A stretch of 64,000 bases of DNA from Solirubrobacter soli DSM 22325 (GTDB lineage: Bacteria > Actinomycetota > Thermoleophilia > Solirubrobacterales > Solirubrobacteraceae): contig NZ_AUIK01000001.1 in the NCBI RefSeq assembly GCF_000423665.1, forward strand, positions 436,412 to 500,411, in the 5' to 3' direction. The translations under genes were made by a program, and so were the position numbers. The notes below the pieces were generated by a model. It saw nothing but the letters and a program-made list of their open reading frames with translations. It made no database searches and was not told the DNA's origin. Of the stretch, positions 33,955 to 42,189 are shown one piece after another. Every line of letters begins with the position of its first letter. Position 1 is the first letter of the stretch.

Positions 33955-34632
33955 TCAGTCATTGAGCGTGCTCTCGAGCCAGGACTCGACACCAGCTACG
34001 TGAGCGGTCGCGACCGCGCGGGCGATGTCCGGGCGATGGTGGGCGAGCGCCTCGTAGAGCGCGGCGTGCTGGGCCTTGGTCTGGTCGATCGCGTTGGCCT
34101 GGGTGACGCCGCGCCAGACGCGGGCGCGGCTCATCGGCGTGGAGAAGCTCTGGAGCACGGAGGCGAGGACCGGGTTGCGCGACGCGACGCCGATCAGGCG
34201 GTGGAACTCGAGGTCGTTGGCGACGAACGCCTCGACCGTGTCGCACGCGTCCATCTCCTCGACCACGCGGCGCAACTCGGCGAGCTCGGCGTCGGTGATG
34301 TACTGGGCGGCGAGCGCGGCCGTCGCGGCCTCGAGGATCCGGCGGACCTCGAGCACCTGCAACAACGTGCGGTCCTGGTGGAACTCGGCCATGAACGTCA
34401 GCGGCTCGAGGAGCATGCTCGGCTCGAGGCTCGTGACGTAGGTCCCGTCGCCCTGGCGCGCCTCGAGGATGCGGGCGAGGGTGAGCGCGCGGACCGCCTC
34501 ACGCAGCGAGTTGCGCGAGAGGCCGAGGCGGGTGGCGAGGTCGGCCTCCTTCGGCAGCCGCTCACCCGCCGCGAGCTCGCCGCGGATGATCATCGCCTTG
34601 ATGTCCTCGATGGCTCGCTCGGTGACGCTCAT
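33955..34632 (-). CDS. GntR-family (FadR/FCD) transcriptional regulator, copy 2
   Basis: 225 residues. Nearly the same winged helix as the regulator at 23564-24268 (LPKEADLA, LGLSRNSLREAVRALTL, RQGDGTYVTSLEPS) and the same FCD domain with NDLEFHR and SRARVWRGVTQA. The ATG at 34632 gives an N-terminus aligning with the paralogue; longer upstream reading has no family support. It lies 5 bp after the lactonase gene and upstream of the giant gene copy 2, so it is cotranscribed with the lactonase. The near-identical recognition helices suggest both GntR proteins bind the same operators. Confidence 0.9.
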   Translation of the reverse strand: MSVTERAIEDIKAMIIRGELAAGERLPKEADLATRLGLSRNSLREAVRALTLARILEARQGDGTYVTSLEPSMLLEPLTFMAEFHQDRTLLQVLEVRRILEAATAALAAQYITDAELAELRRVVEEMDACDTVEAFVANDLEFHRLIGVASRNPVLASVLQSFSTPMSRARVWRGVTQANAIDQTKAQHAALYEALAHHRPDIARAVATAHVAGVESWLESTLND

Positions 34633-34637
34633 TCGCG

Positions 34638-35447
34638 TCACGGGAGCGTATAGATCCGCCGGGCGGTGCCGCCGAAGACCTGCTCTCGCTCGGCCGCGCT
34701 CAAGCCAGCGGTGAGCGCCTCGGCGGCGTCGACCACCTGCTCGTAGGACGCGGCGAGCAGGCAGACCGGCCAGTCGGAGCCGAACATCACCCGGTCGGGA
34801 CCGAACGCGTCGAGCACGATCTCCGCGTACGGACGCAGGTCGTCGACGGTCCACGCGGCCCAGTCGGCCTCGGTGACCATGCCCGACAGCTTGCAGGCGA
34901 CGTTCTCGTGGGCGGCCAGCTCGCGGATCTGCGTGGCCCACGGCTCCAGCTCCCCGCTCGCGATCGGCGGCTTGGAGAGGTGGTCGAGGACGAACCGCAG
35001 CTCGGGCAGCGCGCGCCCGGTCTCGATCGCCGCCGGCAACTGCTCCGGGATCGTCAGCAGGTCGTAGACGAGCCCTTCGCGCGCTACCGCGGCGAGGCCG
35101 GCGCGCACGTCGGGCCGGCAGAGCCAGCGCGGGTCGGGCTCGCCTTGGACCAGGTGCCGGATGCCCACGAGGCGGCCGTGCCGCAGCGCGGCCAGTCGAT
35201 CACCCACATCGGCGGCCGTGAGATCCACCCACCCGACGACCCCCGCGATCAGCGGGTGCTCGATGGCGAGCAGCTCCGGCGTCTCCTCCGCGACGGCGAC
35301 GGTCTGGACGACCACGGTCGCGTCGACGGGCGCGACCGCTTCGAGATCGGCAGCCGTGAAGGTCCGACGGATGCGATCGTCGGAGATCCACGGCTGGTCG
35401 CGCACCGAGAGATCCCACAAGTGATGGTGTGCGTCGACGCGAAACAT
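34638..35447 (-). CDS. Amidohydrolase-family lactonase, probable L-fucono-1,5-lactonase
   Basis: 270 residues from the ATG at 35447; the alternative Met 14 codons earlier adds a Ser-rich non-family stretch. The amidohydrolase_2 fold shows DAHHHLWDL (metal ligands His7 and His9), then a central RHLVQGEPD region, FVLDHLSKPP and FGSDWPVCLL, the pattern of the COG3618 lactonases that open L-fucono- or L-rhamnono-lactone. It is divergent from the L-fuconate dehydratase gene across 68 bp, exactly the next step of the pathway. It heads a unit with GntR copy 2. Confidence 0.85.
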   Translation of the reverse strand: MFRVDAHHHLWDLSVRDQPWISDDRIRRTFTAADLEAVAPVDATVVVQTVAVAEETPELLAIEHPLIAGVVGWVDLTAADVGDRLAALRHGRLVGIRHLVQGEPDPRWLCRPDVRAGLAAVAREGLVYDLLTIPEQLPAAIETGRALPELRFVLDHLSKPPIASGELEPWATQIRELAAHENVACKLSGMVTEADWAAWTVDDLRPYAEIVLDAFGPDRVMFGSDWPVCLLAASYEQVVDAAEALTAGLSAAEREQVFGGTARRIYTLP

Positions 35448-35521
35448 CCGATCTCGGCCGAATCCTATCGGACTTGACGACCGAGACATCCGATGATTAG
35501 CTGTCCAAACATCCTATGTCT
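35444..35521. promoter_or_regulatory. Bidirectional control region with repeated ACATCCKAT motif
   Basis: Between the lactonase and dehydratase starts, ACATCC[GT]AT occurs at 35444-35452, 35486-35494 and 35509-35517, with a related AATCCTAT at 35461-35468. All are in the same orientation; the outer two overlap the two start codons. An inverted repeat AGACAT/ATGTCT (35485-35490 and 35516-35521) is also present. This is a likely array of operators, plausibly for the GntR proteins. Confidence 0.5.
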
Positions 35522-36829
35522 GTGATCACGGCACTCGACACATACGACGTCCGCTTCCCCACCTCGTTGCACCTGGACGGGTCGGATGCCATGAACCCGG
35601 ACCCCGACTATTCCGCTGCCTACGTGGTGATCCGCACGGACGCGCGGGACGGGCTCGAAGGCCATGGGTTCGCGTTCACGATCGGGCGCGGGAACGACGT
35701 GCAGGTGGCCGCGATCCGCGCGCTGGAGCCGTTCATCGTCGATCTCCCGCTCGAGGAGACGCTGGCTTCGCTCGGCTCCGTCTACCGCCGGCTCACGCAT
35801 GACTCGCAGCTGCGCTGGCTGGGCCCCGAGAAGGGCGTCATGCACATGGCCGTGTCCGCGGTCGTCAACGCGCTCTGGGACCTCGCGGCCAAGCGCGCGA
35901 ACAAGCCGCTGTGGAAGCTGTTGTCCGACCTTTCGCCCGAGCAGCTGGTGGAGCTCGTCGACTTCCGCTACCTGACCGACGCGCTCACGCCCGAGGAGGC
36001 GCTCACCATCCTGCGCGGCGCGCAGCAGGGGCGGGAGGAGCGCGAGGACCGGCTGCTCGCGACGGGCTACGCGGCGTACACGACGACGCCCGGCTGGCTC
36101 GGGTACTCCGACGCGAAGCTCACCCGCCTCTGCCGCGAGGCCGTCGCCGCCGGCTACGGGCAGATCAAGCTCAAGGTCGGCGCCAACCTGTCCGACGACG
36201 TCCGCCGGCTGCGGATCGCGCGCGAGGCGTGCGGGCCGGACATCCGGATCGCGGTCGACGCCAACCAGCGCTGGGACGTCGACGTCGCCGTGCGCTGGGT
36301 TCGCGCGCTCGCGCCGTTCGACCCGTACTGGATCGAGGAGCCGACGAGCCCGGACGACATCCTCGGCCACGCCACGATCCGGCGCGGGGTCGCACCGATC
36401 CGCGTCGCCACGGGCGAGCACGTGCAGAACCGCGTCGTGTTCAAGCAGCTGATGCAGGCCGAGGCGATCGACATCGTGCAGATCGACGCGGCGCGGGTGG
36501 CGGGCGTCAACGAGAACATCGCGATCCTGCTGCTCGCGGCGAAGTTCGGGCTGCCGGTCTGCCCGCACGCCGGCGGCGTCGGCCTGTGCGAGCTGGTGCA
36601 GCACCTGTCGATGTTCGACTACCTCGCGGTCTCCGGGAACGCCGACGGCCGCGTGATCGAGTACGTCGACCACCTGCACGAGCACTTCGTCGACCCGGTC
36701 GTGATCGAGCAGGGCCGCTATCGCGCCCCGCTGCGGCCGGGGTTCTCCTCCGAGCTGAAGCGGGACGCGCTGGCCGAGTACCTCTTCCCCGACGGCGCGG
36801 TGTGGGCGCCGCAGCCGACCCATGCGTGA
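35516..36829 (+). CDS. fucD: L-fuconate dehydratase
   Basis: 437 residues, enolase superfamily. The catalytic set matches the characterised Xanthomonas enzyme at the same residue numbers: Lys218 and Lys220 (KLK), Asp248 (VDAN), Glu274 (WIEEP), Glu301 (TGEH) and His351 (CPHAGG). The N-terminal capping domain has the family [15 protein letters not shown] segment. It converts L-fuconate to 2-keto-3-deoxy-L-fuconate in the cytoplasm with Mg2+. The start ATG overlaps one of the ACATCCTAT repeats. It is the first gene of the catabolic and transport run to 42128. Closely related substrates (D-arabinonate, L-galactonate) are possible. Confidence 0.9.
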   Translation: MSVITALDTYDVRFPTSLHLDGSDAMNPDPDYSAAYVVIRTDARDGLEGHGFAFTIGRGNDVQVAAIRALEPFIVDLPLEETLASLGSVYRRLTHDSQLRWLGPEKGVMHMAVSAVVNALWDLAAKRANKPLWKLLSDLSPEQLVELVDFRYLTDALTPEEALTILRGAQQGREEREDRLLATGYAAYTTTPGWLGYSDAKLTRLCREAVAAGYGQIKLKVGANLSDDVRRLRIAREACGPDIRIAVDANQRWDVDVAVRWVRALAPFDPYWIEEPTSPDDILGHATIRRGVAPIRVATGEHVQNRVVFKQLMQAEAIDIVQIDAARVAGVNENIAILLLAAKFGLPVCPHAGGVGLCELVQHLSMFDYLAVSGNADGRVIEYVDHLHEHFVDPVVIEQGRYRAPLRPGFSSELKRDALAEYLFPDGAVWAPQPTHA

Positions 36830-36892
36830 TCGAGCCCGGCCAGCGGCTCGGCGGACCGACGGTCCGGTTTCGGGCATCCCGGAGGTGGCGCG

Positions 36893-37630
36893 GTGAACGG
36901 CCTACGGGTGATCGTCACCGGCGGCGGCTCCGGGATCGGCCTGACGACCGCGCGGCACATGGCGGCGCAGGGTGCGCGCGTCGTCTGTCTCGACCTCGAC
37001 CCGTCGGCCGTCGAGCCGCCGCTCATCGGAATCGAGTGCGACGTCTCCGATGATGCCTCCGTCCGGCCGGCGGTCGCGGCCGCCGCCGAGCAGTTGGACG
37101 GCATCGACGTCCTGGTCAACAACGCGGGGATCGGCGCGCGCGGGAACGTGGCCGACAACGACGACGCCGAGTGGCATCGGGTGCTCGATGTCAACGTCGT
37201 CGGCATGGCGCGCGTCAGCCGGGCGGTGCTGCCCTGGCTGGCGCGCTCCCCCCATGCCGCGATCGTCAACACCGGCTCGATCGCCGCCACCGCGGGGCTT
37301 CCGGACCGCGCGCTCTACAGCGCGTCCAAGGGCGCGGTCCAGGCGCTCACGCTCGCGATGGCGGCCGATCACCTCGACGCCGGGATCCGCGTGAACTGCG
37401 TGAACCCGGGCACGGCGGACACGCCGTGGGTGCGGCGGCTGCTCGACGCGGCGGACGATCCCGCCGCCGAGCGCGCGGCGCTCGAGGCGCGCCAGCCACA
37501 CGGGCGGCTGGTCGCGGCCGAGGAGGTCGCCGCCGCCATCTGTTACCTCGCCGGACCGGGCGCGGGCTCGACCACGGGCGCCGTGCTCGCGGTCGACGGC
37601 GGGATGCAGGGACTGCGGGTGCGGCGATGA
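36893..37630 (+). CDS. SDR oxidoreductase, probable 2-keto-3-deoxy-L-fuconate dehydrogenase
   Basis: 245 residues from a GTG with GGAGG 9 bp upstream. The NAD(P)-binding motif is TGGGSGIG (9-16), NNAG is at 76-79, and the catalytic triad is Ser129, Tyr142 and Lys146. The C-terminal segment VNPGTADTPWV followed by LEARQPHGRL is characteristic of 2-keto-3-deoxy-L-fuconate dehydrogenases, the step after FucD. The 63-bp gap from fucD contains a small hairpin CGGACC-GAC-GGTCCG (36852-36866), perhaps an attenuator. The stop overlaps the next gene by 4 bp. Confidence 0.85.
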   Translation: MNGLRVIVTGGGSGIGLTTARHMAAQGARVVCLDLDPSAVEPPLIGIECDVSDDASVRPAVAAAAEQLDGIDVLVNNAGIGARGNVADNDDAEWHRVLDVNVVGMARVSRAVLPWLARSPHAAIVNTGSIAATAGLPDRALYSASKGAVQALTLAMAADHLDAGIRVNCVNPGTADTPWVRRLLDAADDPAAERAALEARQPHGRLVAAEEVAAAICYLAGPGAGSTTGAVLAVDGGMQGLRVRR

Positions 37631-38568
37631 CGCTCGGCTTCGGCAGCGCTCCGATCGGCAACCTCGGCCGCGAGGTGAGCGAGCAGGAGTGGCGGGGTGC
37701 GCTGGCCGCGGCGTGGGACGCGGGCATCCGCTACTTCGACACCGCCCCGCACTACGGGCTCGGGCTCGCGGAGCGGCGGCTCGGCGAGGGCCTCGCCGGA
37801 CGCGACGGATTCACCCTCTCCACCAAGGTCGGCCGGCTGCTCGTGCCGGGTCCGGGGCCGTCGGAGGGCTACGCCGTCCCGCCGACGCATCACCGCGTGC
37901 GCGACTACAGCCGCGACGGCGTTCTGCGCTCGTTGGAGTCCAGCCTGGAGCGCTTGGGCGTCGACCGCGTCGACATCGTCTTCGTCCACGACCCCGACGA
38001 CCACGAGCGCGAGGCGCTCGACGGCGCGTTCCCGGCGCTCGACGAGCTGCGCTCGCAGGGCGTCATCACGAGCTACGGCGCCGGGATGAACCAGTCCGAG
38101 ATGCTGGCCCGGTTCGTCCGCGAGACCGATCTCGACGTGCTGATGCTCGCCGGCCGCTACACGCTGCTCGAGCAGGGCGCGCTCGACGACCTGCTGCCGG
38201 AGTGCGAGCGGCGCGGCGTGTCGGTCGTGGCCGCGGGCGTGTTCAACTCCGGCCTGTTGGCGAACGAGCGCCCGCGCGAAGGCACGACCTACAACTACGA
38301 GCCGGCGCCGCCTGAGCTGCTCGCGCGCGTGCACCGGATCGCCGACGTGCTCGAGCGCCACGGCACGACGCTGCCCGTCGCGGCCGCGCAGTTCGCGCTC
38401 GCGCATCCCGCGGTGTCGGCGCTGTGCCTCGGCGCGCGCTCCGCCGCCCACGTCGAGCGCAACGCCGCGCTGCTCGACGAGCCGGTCCCGGACCAGGCCT
38501 GGACCGAGCTCGTCAGCGAGGGCCTGCTGCGCCCGGACGCCCCCATCCCGGCGCAGGCGCCATTGTGA
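37627..38568 (+). CDS. Aldo/keto reductase, probable L-fucose dehydrogenase
   Basis: 313 residues starting at the ATGA overlap with the SDR gene. The AKR tetrad is Asp38, Tyr43, Lys67 and His121 (TAPHYG, STKVG, FVHDPD). RYTLLEQGALDDLLPEC and SVVAAGVFNSGLLA are typical of the AKR subgroup that includes L-fucose and D-threo-aldose 1-dehydrogenases. It would oxidise the sugar to the lactone with NAD(P)+, giving the substrate of the lactonase at 34638-35447. Together the four enzymes cover sugar to diketo acid. Confidence 0.85.
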   Translation: MTLGFGSAPIGNLGREVSEQEWRGALAAAWDAGIRYFDTAPHYGLGLAERRLGEGLAGRDGFTLSTKVGRLLVPGPGPSEGYAVPPTHHRVRDYSRDGVLRSLESSLERLGVDRVDIVFVHDPDDHEREALDGAFPALDELRSQGVITSYGAGMNQSEMLARFVRETDLDVLMLAGRYTLLEQGALDDLLPECERRGVSVVAAGVFNSGLLANERPREGTTYNYEPAPPELLARVHRIADVLERHGTTLPVAAAQFALAHPAVSALCLGARSAAHVERNAALLDEPVPDQAWTELVSEGLLRPDAPIPAQAPL

Positions 38569-38603
38569 CCGGGACCTGAAACGTGAGCGGGGGGAGAGAG
38601 CCG

Positions 38604-40109
38604 ATGGAACGTCTGTTGTTGGAAGTGCACGGGGTGAGCAAGAGCTTCCCCGGCGTCAAGGCGCTCGAGGACATGCACCTCGACGTGCGCGCCGGCGAGG
38701 TGCTGGCCGTGGTGGGCGAGAACGGGGCCGGCAAGTCGACGCTGATGAAGCTCCTGTCCGGCATCTACGACGCCGACGCGGGCGAGTTCTCGTTCAACGG
38801 CGGCCAGTACGAGCCGACGTCGCCCAAGCACGCGCTCGAGCTCGGCATCAGCATCATCCATCAGGAGTTCAACCTGATGCCCGACCTGACGGTCGCGCAG
38901 AACATCTTCATCGGTCGCGAGCCGGGCGGGTTCTTCACGTCGGAGCGGCGCCTGAACGCCCGCGCGCAGGAGCTGATCGAGCGGCTGCACCTGCCGCTGC
39001 GGCCGAAGGACCTCGTGGGCGATCTCACCGTCGCCAAGCAGCAGATGGTCGAGATCGGCAAGGCGCTCTCCTACGACGCGAAGCTGCTGATCATGGACGA
39101 GCCGACCGCGGCGCTCAACGACGCCGAGGTCGAGGTCCTGCACGGCCTGATCCGCCGGTTCGTGACGCCCGACACGGGCGTGATCTACATCTCGCACCGC
39201 ATGGACGAGCTGCGGCGGATCGCCGACCGCGTGACGGTGATCCGCGACGGCCGCTACGTCGGCACGCGCGACATCGCCGAGACGACGATGAAGGAGGTCA
39301 TCTCGATGATGGTCGGGCGCGAGCTCTCGACCACGGCGAAGCCCGAGGGGGTCCGCGACGACCGCGAGGTCGTGCTCGAGGTCAACGGGCTCTCGACCAA
39401 GGATCTGCTCCAGGACGTGAGCTTCGAGCTGCGGCGCGGAGAGATCCTCGGCTTCGCGGGGTTGATGGGGGCCGGGCGGACCGAGGTCGCGCGCGCGATC
39501 GTGGGCGCCGACAAGACGTCGGCCGGCAGCGTATGGCTGCGCGGGCGCCAGCTGCACATCACCAACCCGGCGGACGCGGCCAAGCACCGGATCGGCTACC
39601 TGTCGGAGGACCGCAAGCGCTTCGGCCTGCTGCTCGAGCAGGACGTCAACGCGAACATCGGGCTCAGCGCGCTCGGCGAGCGCTTCGTGCGCTGGGGCTT
39701 CATGCGCGACAAGGCGATGCGCGCGACGTCGCGCGAGTACGTGGACAAGCTGCGGATCAAGACGCCGTCGGTGGCCCAGGAGGCCAAGTACCTCTCCGGC
39801 GGCAACCAGCAGAAGGTGGTCATCGCCAAATGGCTGGTCAAGGACTGCGACGTCCTGATCTTCGACGAGCCCACCCGCGGCATCGACGTGGGTGCCAAGG
39901 AGGAGATCTACCGGCTCCTGAACGAGCTCGCCGAAGGCGGCAAGTCGATCATCATGATCTCGTCGGAGCTGCCCGAGATCCTGCGCATGTCGCACCGGAT
40001 CGTCGTCATGTGCGAAGGCCGCGTCACCGGCACGCTCGACGCTTCCGACGCGACCCAGGAGCAGGTCATGCACTATGCGACCCTGCGGACGCTGGAGGAG
40101 GTGGCATGA
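38604..40109 (+). CDS. Sugar ABC transporter ATP-binding protein, RbsA/MglA type
   Basis: 501 residues with two fused ATPase domains. The ATG at 38604 follows GGGGGGAGAGAG; a GTG 21 bp earlier is unlikely. The first domain has Walker A GENGAGKST (38-46) and DEPTAAL. The second has the usual degenerate GLMGAGRTEV P-loop, SGGNQQKVVIAKWL and FDEPTRGIDVGAK. This is the CUT2 carbohydrate family, which imports monosaccharides. It is placed 35 bp after the putative L-fucose dehydrogenase and overlaps the permease by 4 bp, so L-fucose or a related deoxysugar is the likely cargo. Confidence 0.9.
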   Translation: MERLLLEVHGVSKSFPGVKALEDMHLDVRAGEVLAVVGENGAGKSTLMKLLSGIYDADAGEFSFNGGQYEPTSPKHALELGISIIHQEFNLMPDLTVAQNIFIGREPGGFFTSERRLNARAQELIERLHLPLRPKDLVGDLTVAKQQMVEIGKALSYDAKLLIMDEPTAALNDAEVEVLHGLIRRFVTPDTGVIYISHRMDELRRIADRVTVIRDGRYVGTRDIAETTMKEVISMMVGRELSTTAKPEGVRDDREVVLEVNGLSTKDLLQDVSFELRRGEILGFAGLMGAGRTEVARAIVGADKTSAGSVWLRGRQLHITNPADAAKHRIGYLSEDRKRFGLLLEQDVNANIGLSALGERFVRWGFMRDKAMRATSREYVDKLRIKTPSVAQEAKYLSGGNQQKVVIAKWLVKDCDVLIFDEPTRGIDVGAKEEIYRLLNELAEGGKSIIMISSELPEILRMSHRIVVMCEGRVTGTLDASDATQEQVMHYATLRTLEEVA

Positions 40110-41113
40110 GCGTGTCGACGCCCCAGCGCGAGGACACGGCGCCGGCCGCGGTCGAGGCCGTCGGCAGCACCGTGCGCAATCGGCTGCAGCAGTTCCTGGC
40201 CTTCGCGAGCCTGATCGCGATCTTCCTGTTCTTCTCGATCGCCAGTTCGAGCTTCCTGAACTACGCGAACGTCACGGCGATCCTGTTCTCGACGGTCGTC
40301 ATCGGCCTGCTCGCGCTCGGGACGACGTTCGTGATCATCACGAGCGGCATCGATCTCTCGATCGGCACCGGCATGACCTTGTGCGCGGTCATCTCGGGCG
40401 TGCTGATCGTCAACACCGGAGTGCCGATCGTGGTCGGCGTCATCGGCACGATTCTCTTCGGCGGCCTCATCGGCCTCGTGAACGGATTCAACGTCTCGGT
40501 GCTCGGCATCCCGCCGTTCATCGCGACCCTGGCGATGATGCTCGCGGCCCAAGGGCTCGCGCTCGTCATCTCGCACTCGACGCCGATCTACTTCACCGAC
40601 GCGCCCGGTTACACGGCGATCTCGACCGGCCACCTGTTCGGCGTCGACTTCCCCAACGCCGTGCTCGTGCTCGCCGTGGCGGCGATCGTCGCCGCGGTGA
40701 TCCTGAACCGGACGATCCTCGGCCGGTACACGTACTCGATCGGCTCCAACGAGGAGGCGACCGCACTGTCGGGCATCCCGGTGCGGCGGTGGAAGATCAT
40801 CATCTACACGCTCGCCGGTCTCTTCACCGGGCTGGCCGGCGTGATGATCTCGGCCCGCCTGGCGTCCGCCCAGCCGGCCACGGGGCTCGGCTACGAGCTG
40901 CAGGCGATCGCCGCCGTCGTGATCGGCGGGACGTCGTTGAGCGGTGGAAAGGGCTCGATCGTCGGCACGATCATCGGCGCCCTGATCATCTCGGTCCTCA
41001 ACAACGGGCTGCAGATCATGTCGATCCCGCAGGAGTGGCAGAACGTGATCCTCGGCGTCGTGATCCTCGTCGCCGTCTACGCCGACATGGCGCGCAAGCG
41101 CACCACGGTATGA
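40106..41113 (+). CDS. Sugar ABC transporter permease, RbsC type
   Basis: 335 residues. A cytoplasmic N-terminal stretch of about 35 residues is followed by eight to ten membrane helices. The CUT2 signature ITSGIDLSIGTGMTL is near 70-84 and NGFNVSVLGIPPFIATL near 125-141; SIGSNEEATALSGIPVRRWK is the ATPase-coupling loop. A single permease gene is present, so it would act as a homodimer with the two-domain ATPase. It begins on the ATGA overlap with the ATPase stop. Confidence 0.9.
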   Translation: MSVSTPQREDTAPAAVEAVGSTVRNRLQQFLAFASLIAIFLFFSIASSSFLNYANVTAILFSTVVIGLLALGTTFVIITSGIDLSIGTGMTLCAVISGVLIVNTGVPIVVGVIGTILFGGLIGLVNGFNVSVLGIPPFIATLAMMLAAQGLALVISHSTPIYFTDAPGYTAISTGHLFGVDFPNAVLVLAVAAIVAAVILNRTILGRYTYSIGSNEEATALSGIPVRRWKIIIYTLAGLFTGLAGVMISARLASAQPATGLGYELQAIAAVVIGGTSLSGGKGSIVGTIIGALIISVLNNGLQIMSIPQEWQNVILGVVILVAVYADMARKRTTV

Positions 41114-41132
41114 ACACAAAGGAGAGAGAGTG

Positions 41133-42128
41133 ATGATGGGTCGCAAGTGGGTCGCGGTCGTCGGCGCGGGCCTCGCGTTGGCGGTCGCTGCCTGTGGGTC
41201 TGACAGCAACGATTCCGGCGGTGGCACCTCGAACACGGCCGCCAGCGGTGGTGGCGGCGAGCAGCCCTACATCGCGATCGTGAGCAAGGGCTTCCAGCAC
41301 CAGTTCTGGCAGGCCGTCAAGCAGGGCGCCGAGGAGGAGGCCAAGGCCGAGGGCGCCCGCATCACCTTCGAAGGCCCGCCGACCGAGCAGGACATCGAGC
41401 AGCAGGTCACGATGCTCACCAACGCGATCCAGAAGAAGCCCGCCGCGATCGGCTTCGCCGCGCTGGACTCCAAGGCGTCCGCGCCGCTGATGGACCAGGC
41501 CAAGTCGCAGAACATCCCCGTGATCGCGTTCGACTCCGGCGTGGAGTCAGACGTGCCGGTGACGACCGCCGCGACCGACAACAAGGCCGCCGCCGCCGAG
41601 GCCGCCAAGCACATGTCCGACCTGCTCGGCGGCAAGGGCAAGGTCGGCATGGTCGTCCACGACCAGACGTCCAAGACCGGCATCGACCGCCGCGACGGCT
41701 TCATCGAGTGGATGAAGGCCAACGCCCCCGGCATCGAGGTGCTCCCGGTGCAGTACGGCGGCGGCGACCAGGCCAAGTCCGCCGACATCGCGAAGTCGAT
41801 CATCTCCTCCAATCCGGACCTGAAGGGCTTCTACGGCGCCAACGAGGGCTCCGCCATCGGCATCGTCAAGGGCGTCGAGGAGAGCGGAAAGAAGGGCCTG
41901 ACGATCATCGGCTTCGACTCCGGCAAGGCCCAGATCGACGCGATCAACAGCGGGGTCATGGCCGGCGCCATCACCCAGAACCCGGTCGGCATGGGCAAGG
42001 AGCTCGTCTCCTCCGCCATGAAGGCGATCAAGGGCGAGTCCGTCCCGAAGGTCATCGACACCGGCTTCTACTGGTACGACAAGACCAACATCGACGATCC
42101 GAAGATCGCCGCGGTCCTCTACCAGTAG
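41133..42128 (+). CDS. Sugar ABC transporter substrate-binding lipoprotein, RbsB type
   Basis: 331 residues from the ATG at 41133, 8 bp after GGAG; a GTG at 41130 and an ATG at 41136 are alternatives. The lipobox is LAVAAC with Cys21 as lipid anchor, followed by a Ser/Gly linker. The periplasmic-binding type-1 fold has IAIVSKGFQHQFWQAVKQGA, ENAIT-type domain crossing and IIGFDSGKAQIDAI. It captures a monosaccharide outside the membrane for the CUT2 transporter. It ends the catabolic and transport run and is followed by a strong hairpin. Confidence 0.9.
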   Translation: MMGRKWVAVVGAGLALAVAACGSDSNDSGGGTSNTAASGGGGEQPYIAIVSKGFQHQFWQAVKQGAEEEAKAEGARITFEGPPTEQDIEQQVTMLTNAIQKKPAAIGFAALDSKASAPLMDQAKSQNIPVIAFDSGVESDVPVTTAATDNKAAAAEAAKHMSDLLGGKGKVGMVVHDQTSKTGIDRRDGFIEWMKANAPGIEVLPVQYGGGDQAKSADIAKSIISSNPDLKGFYGANEGSAIGIVKGVEESGKKGLTIIGFDSGKAQIDAINSGVMAGAITQNPVGMGKELVSSAMKAIKGESVPKVIDTGFYWYDKTNIDDPKIAAVLYQ

Positions 42129-42139
42129 CCGTCACATGA

Positions 42140-42188
42140 ACGTCGGTCGTGGCACTTCAGGGTGTGTCCCGAAGTGCCCGACCGACGT
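42140..42188 (+). terminator. Long near-perfect hairpin after the sugar transporter
   Basis: Arms ACGTCGGTCG(T)GGCACTTC and GAAGTGCCCGACCGACGT pair over 18 bp with one bulged T at 42150, and three more G-C pairs close the loop (42160-42162 with 42168-42170). It starts 12 bp after the stop and probably terminates the operon. No T-tract follows, and the adjacent sequence is decayed, so it could also be the end of a lost insertion. Confidence 0.65.
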
Positions 42189-42189
42189 G

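Noticed and set aside
42140..42188. Transposon inverted repeat
   Set aside because: No transposase or target-site duplication is visible nearby; a terminator after the sugar operon explains it more simply, though the point is left open.
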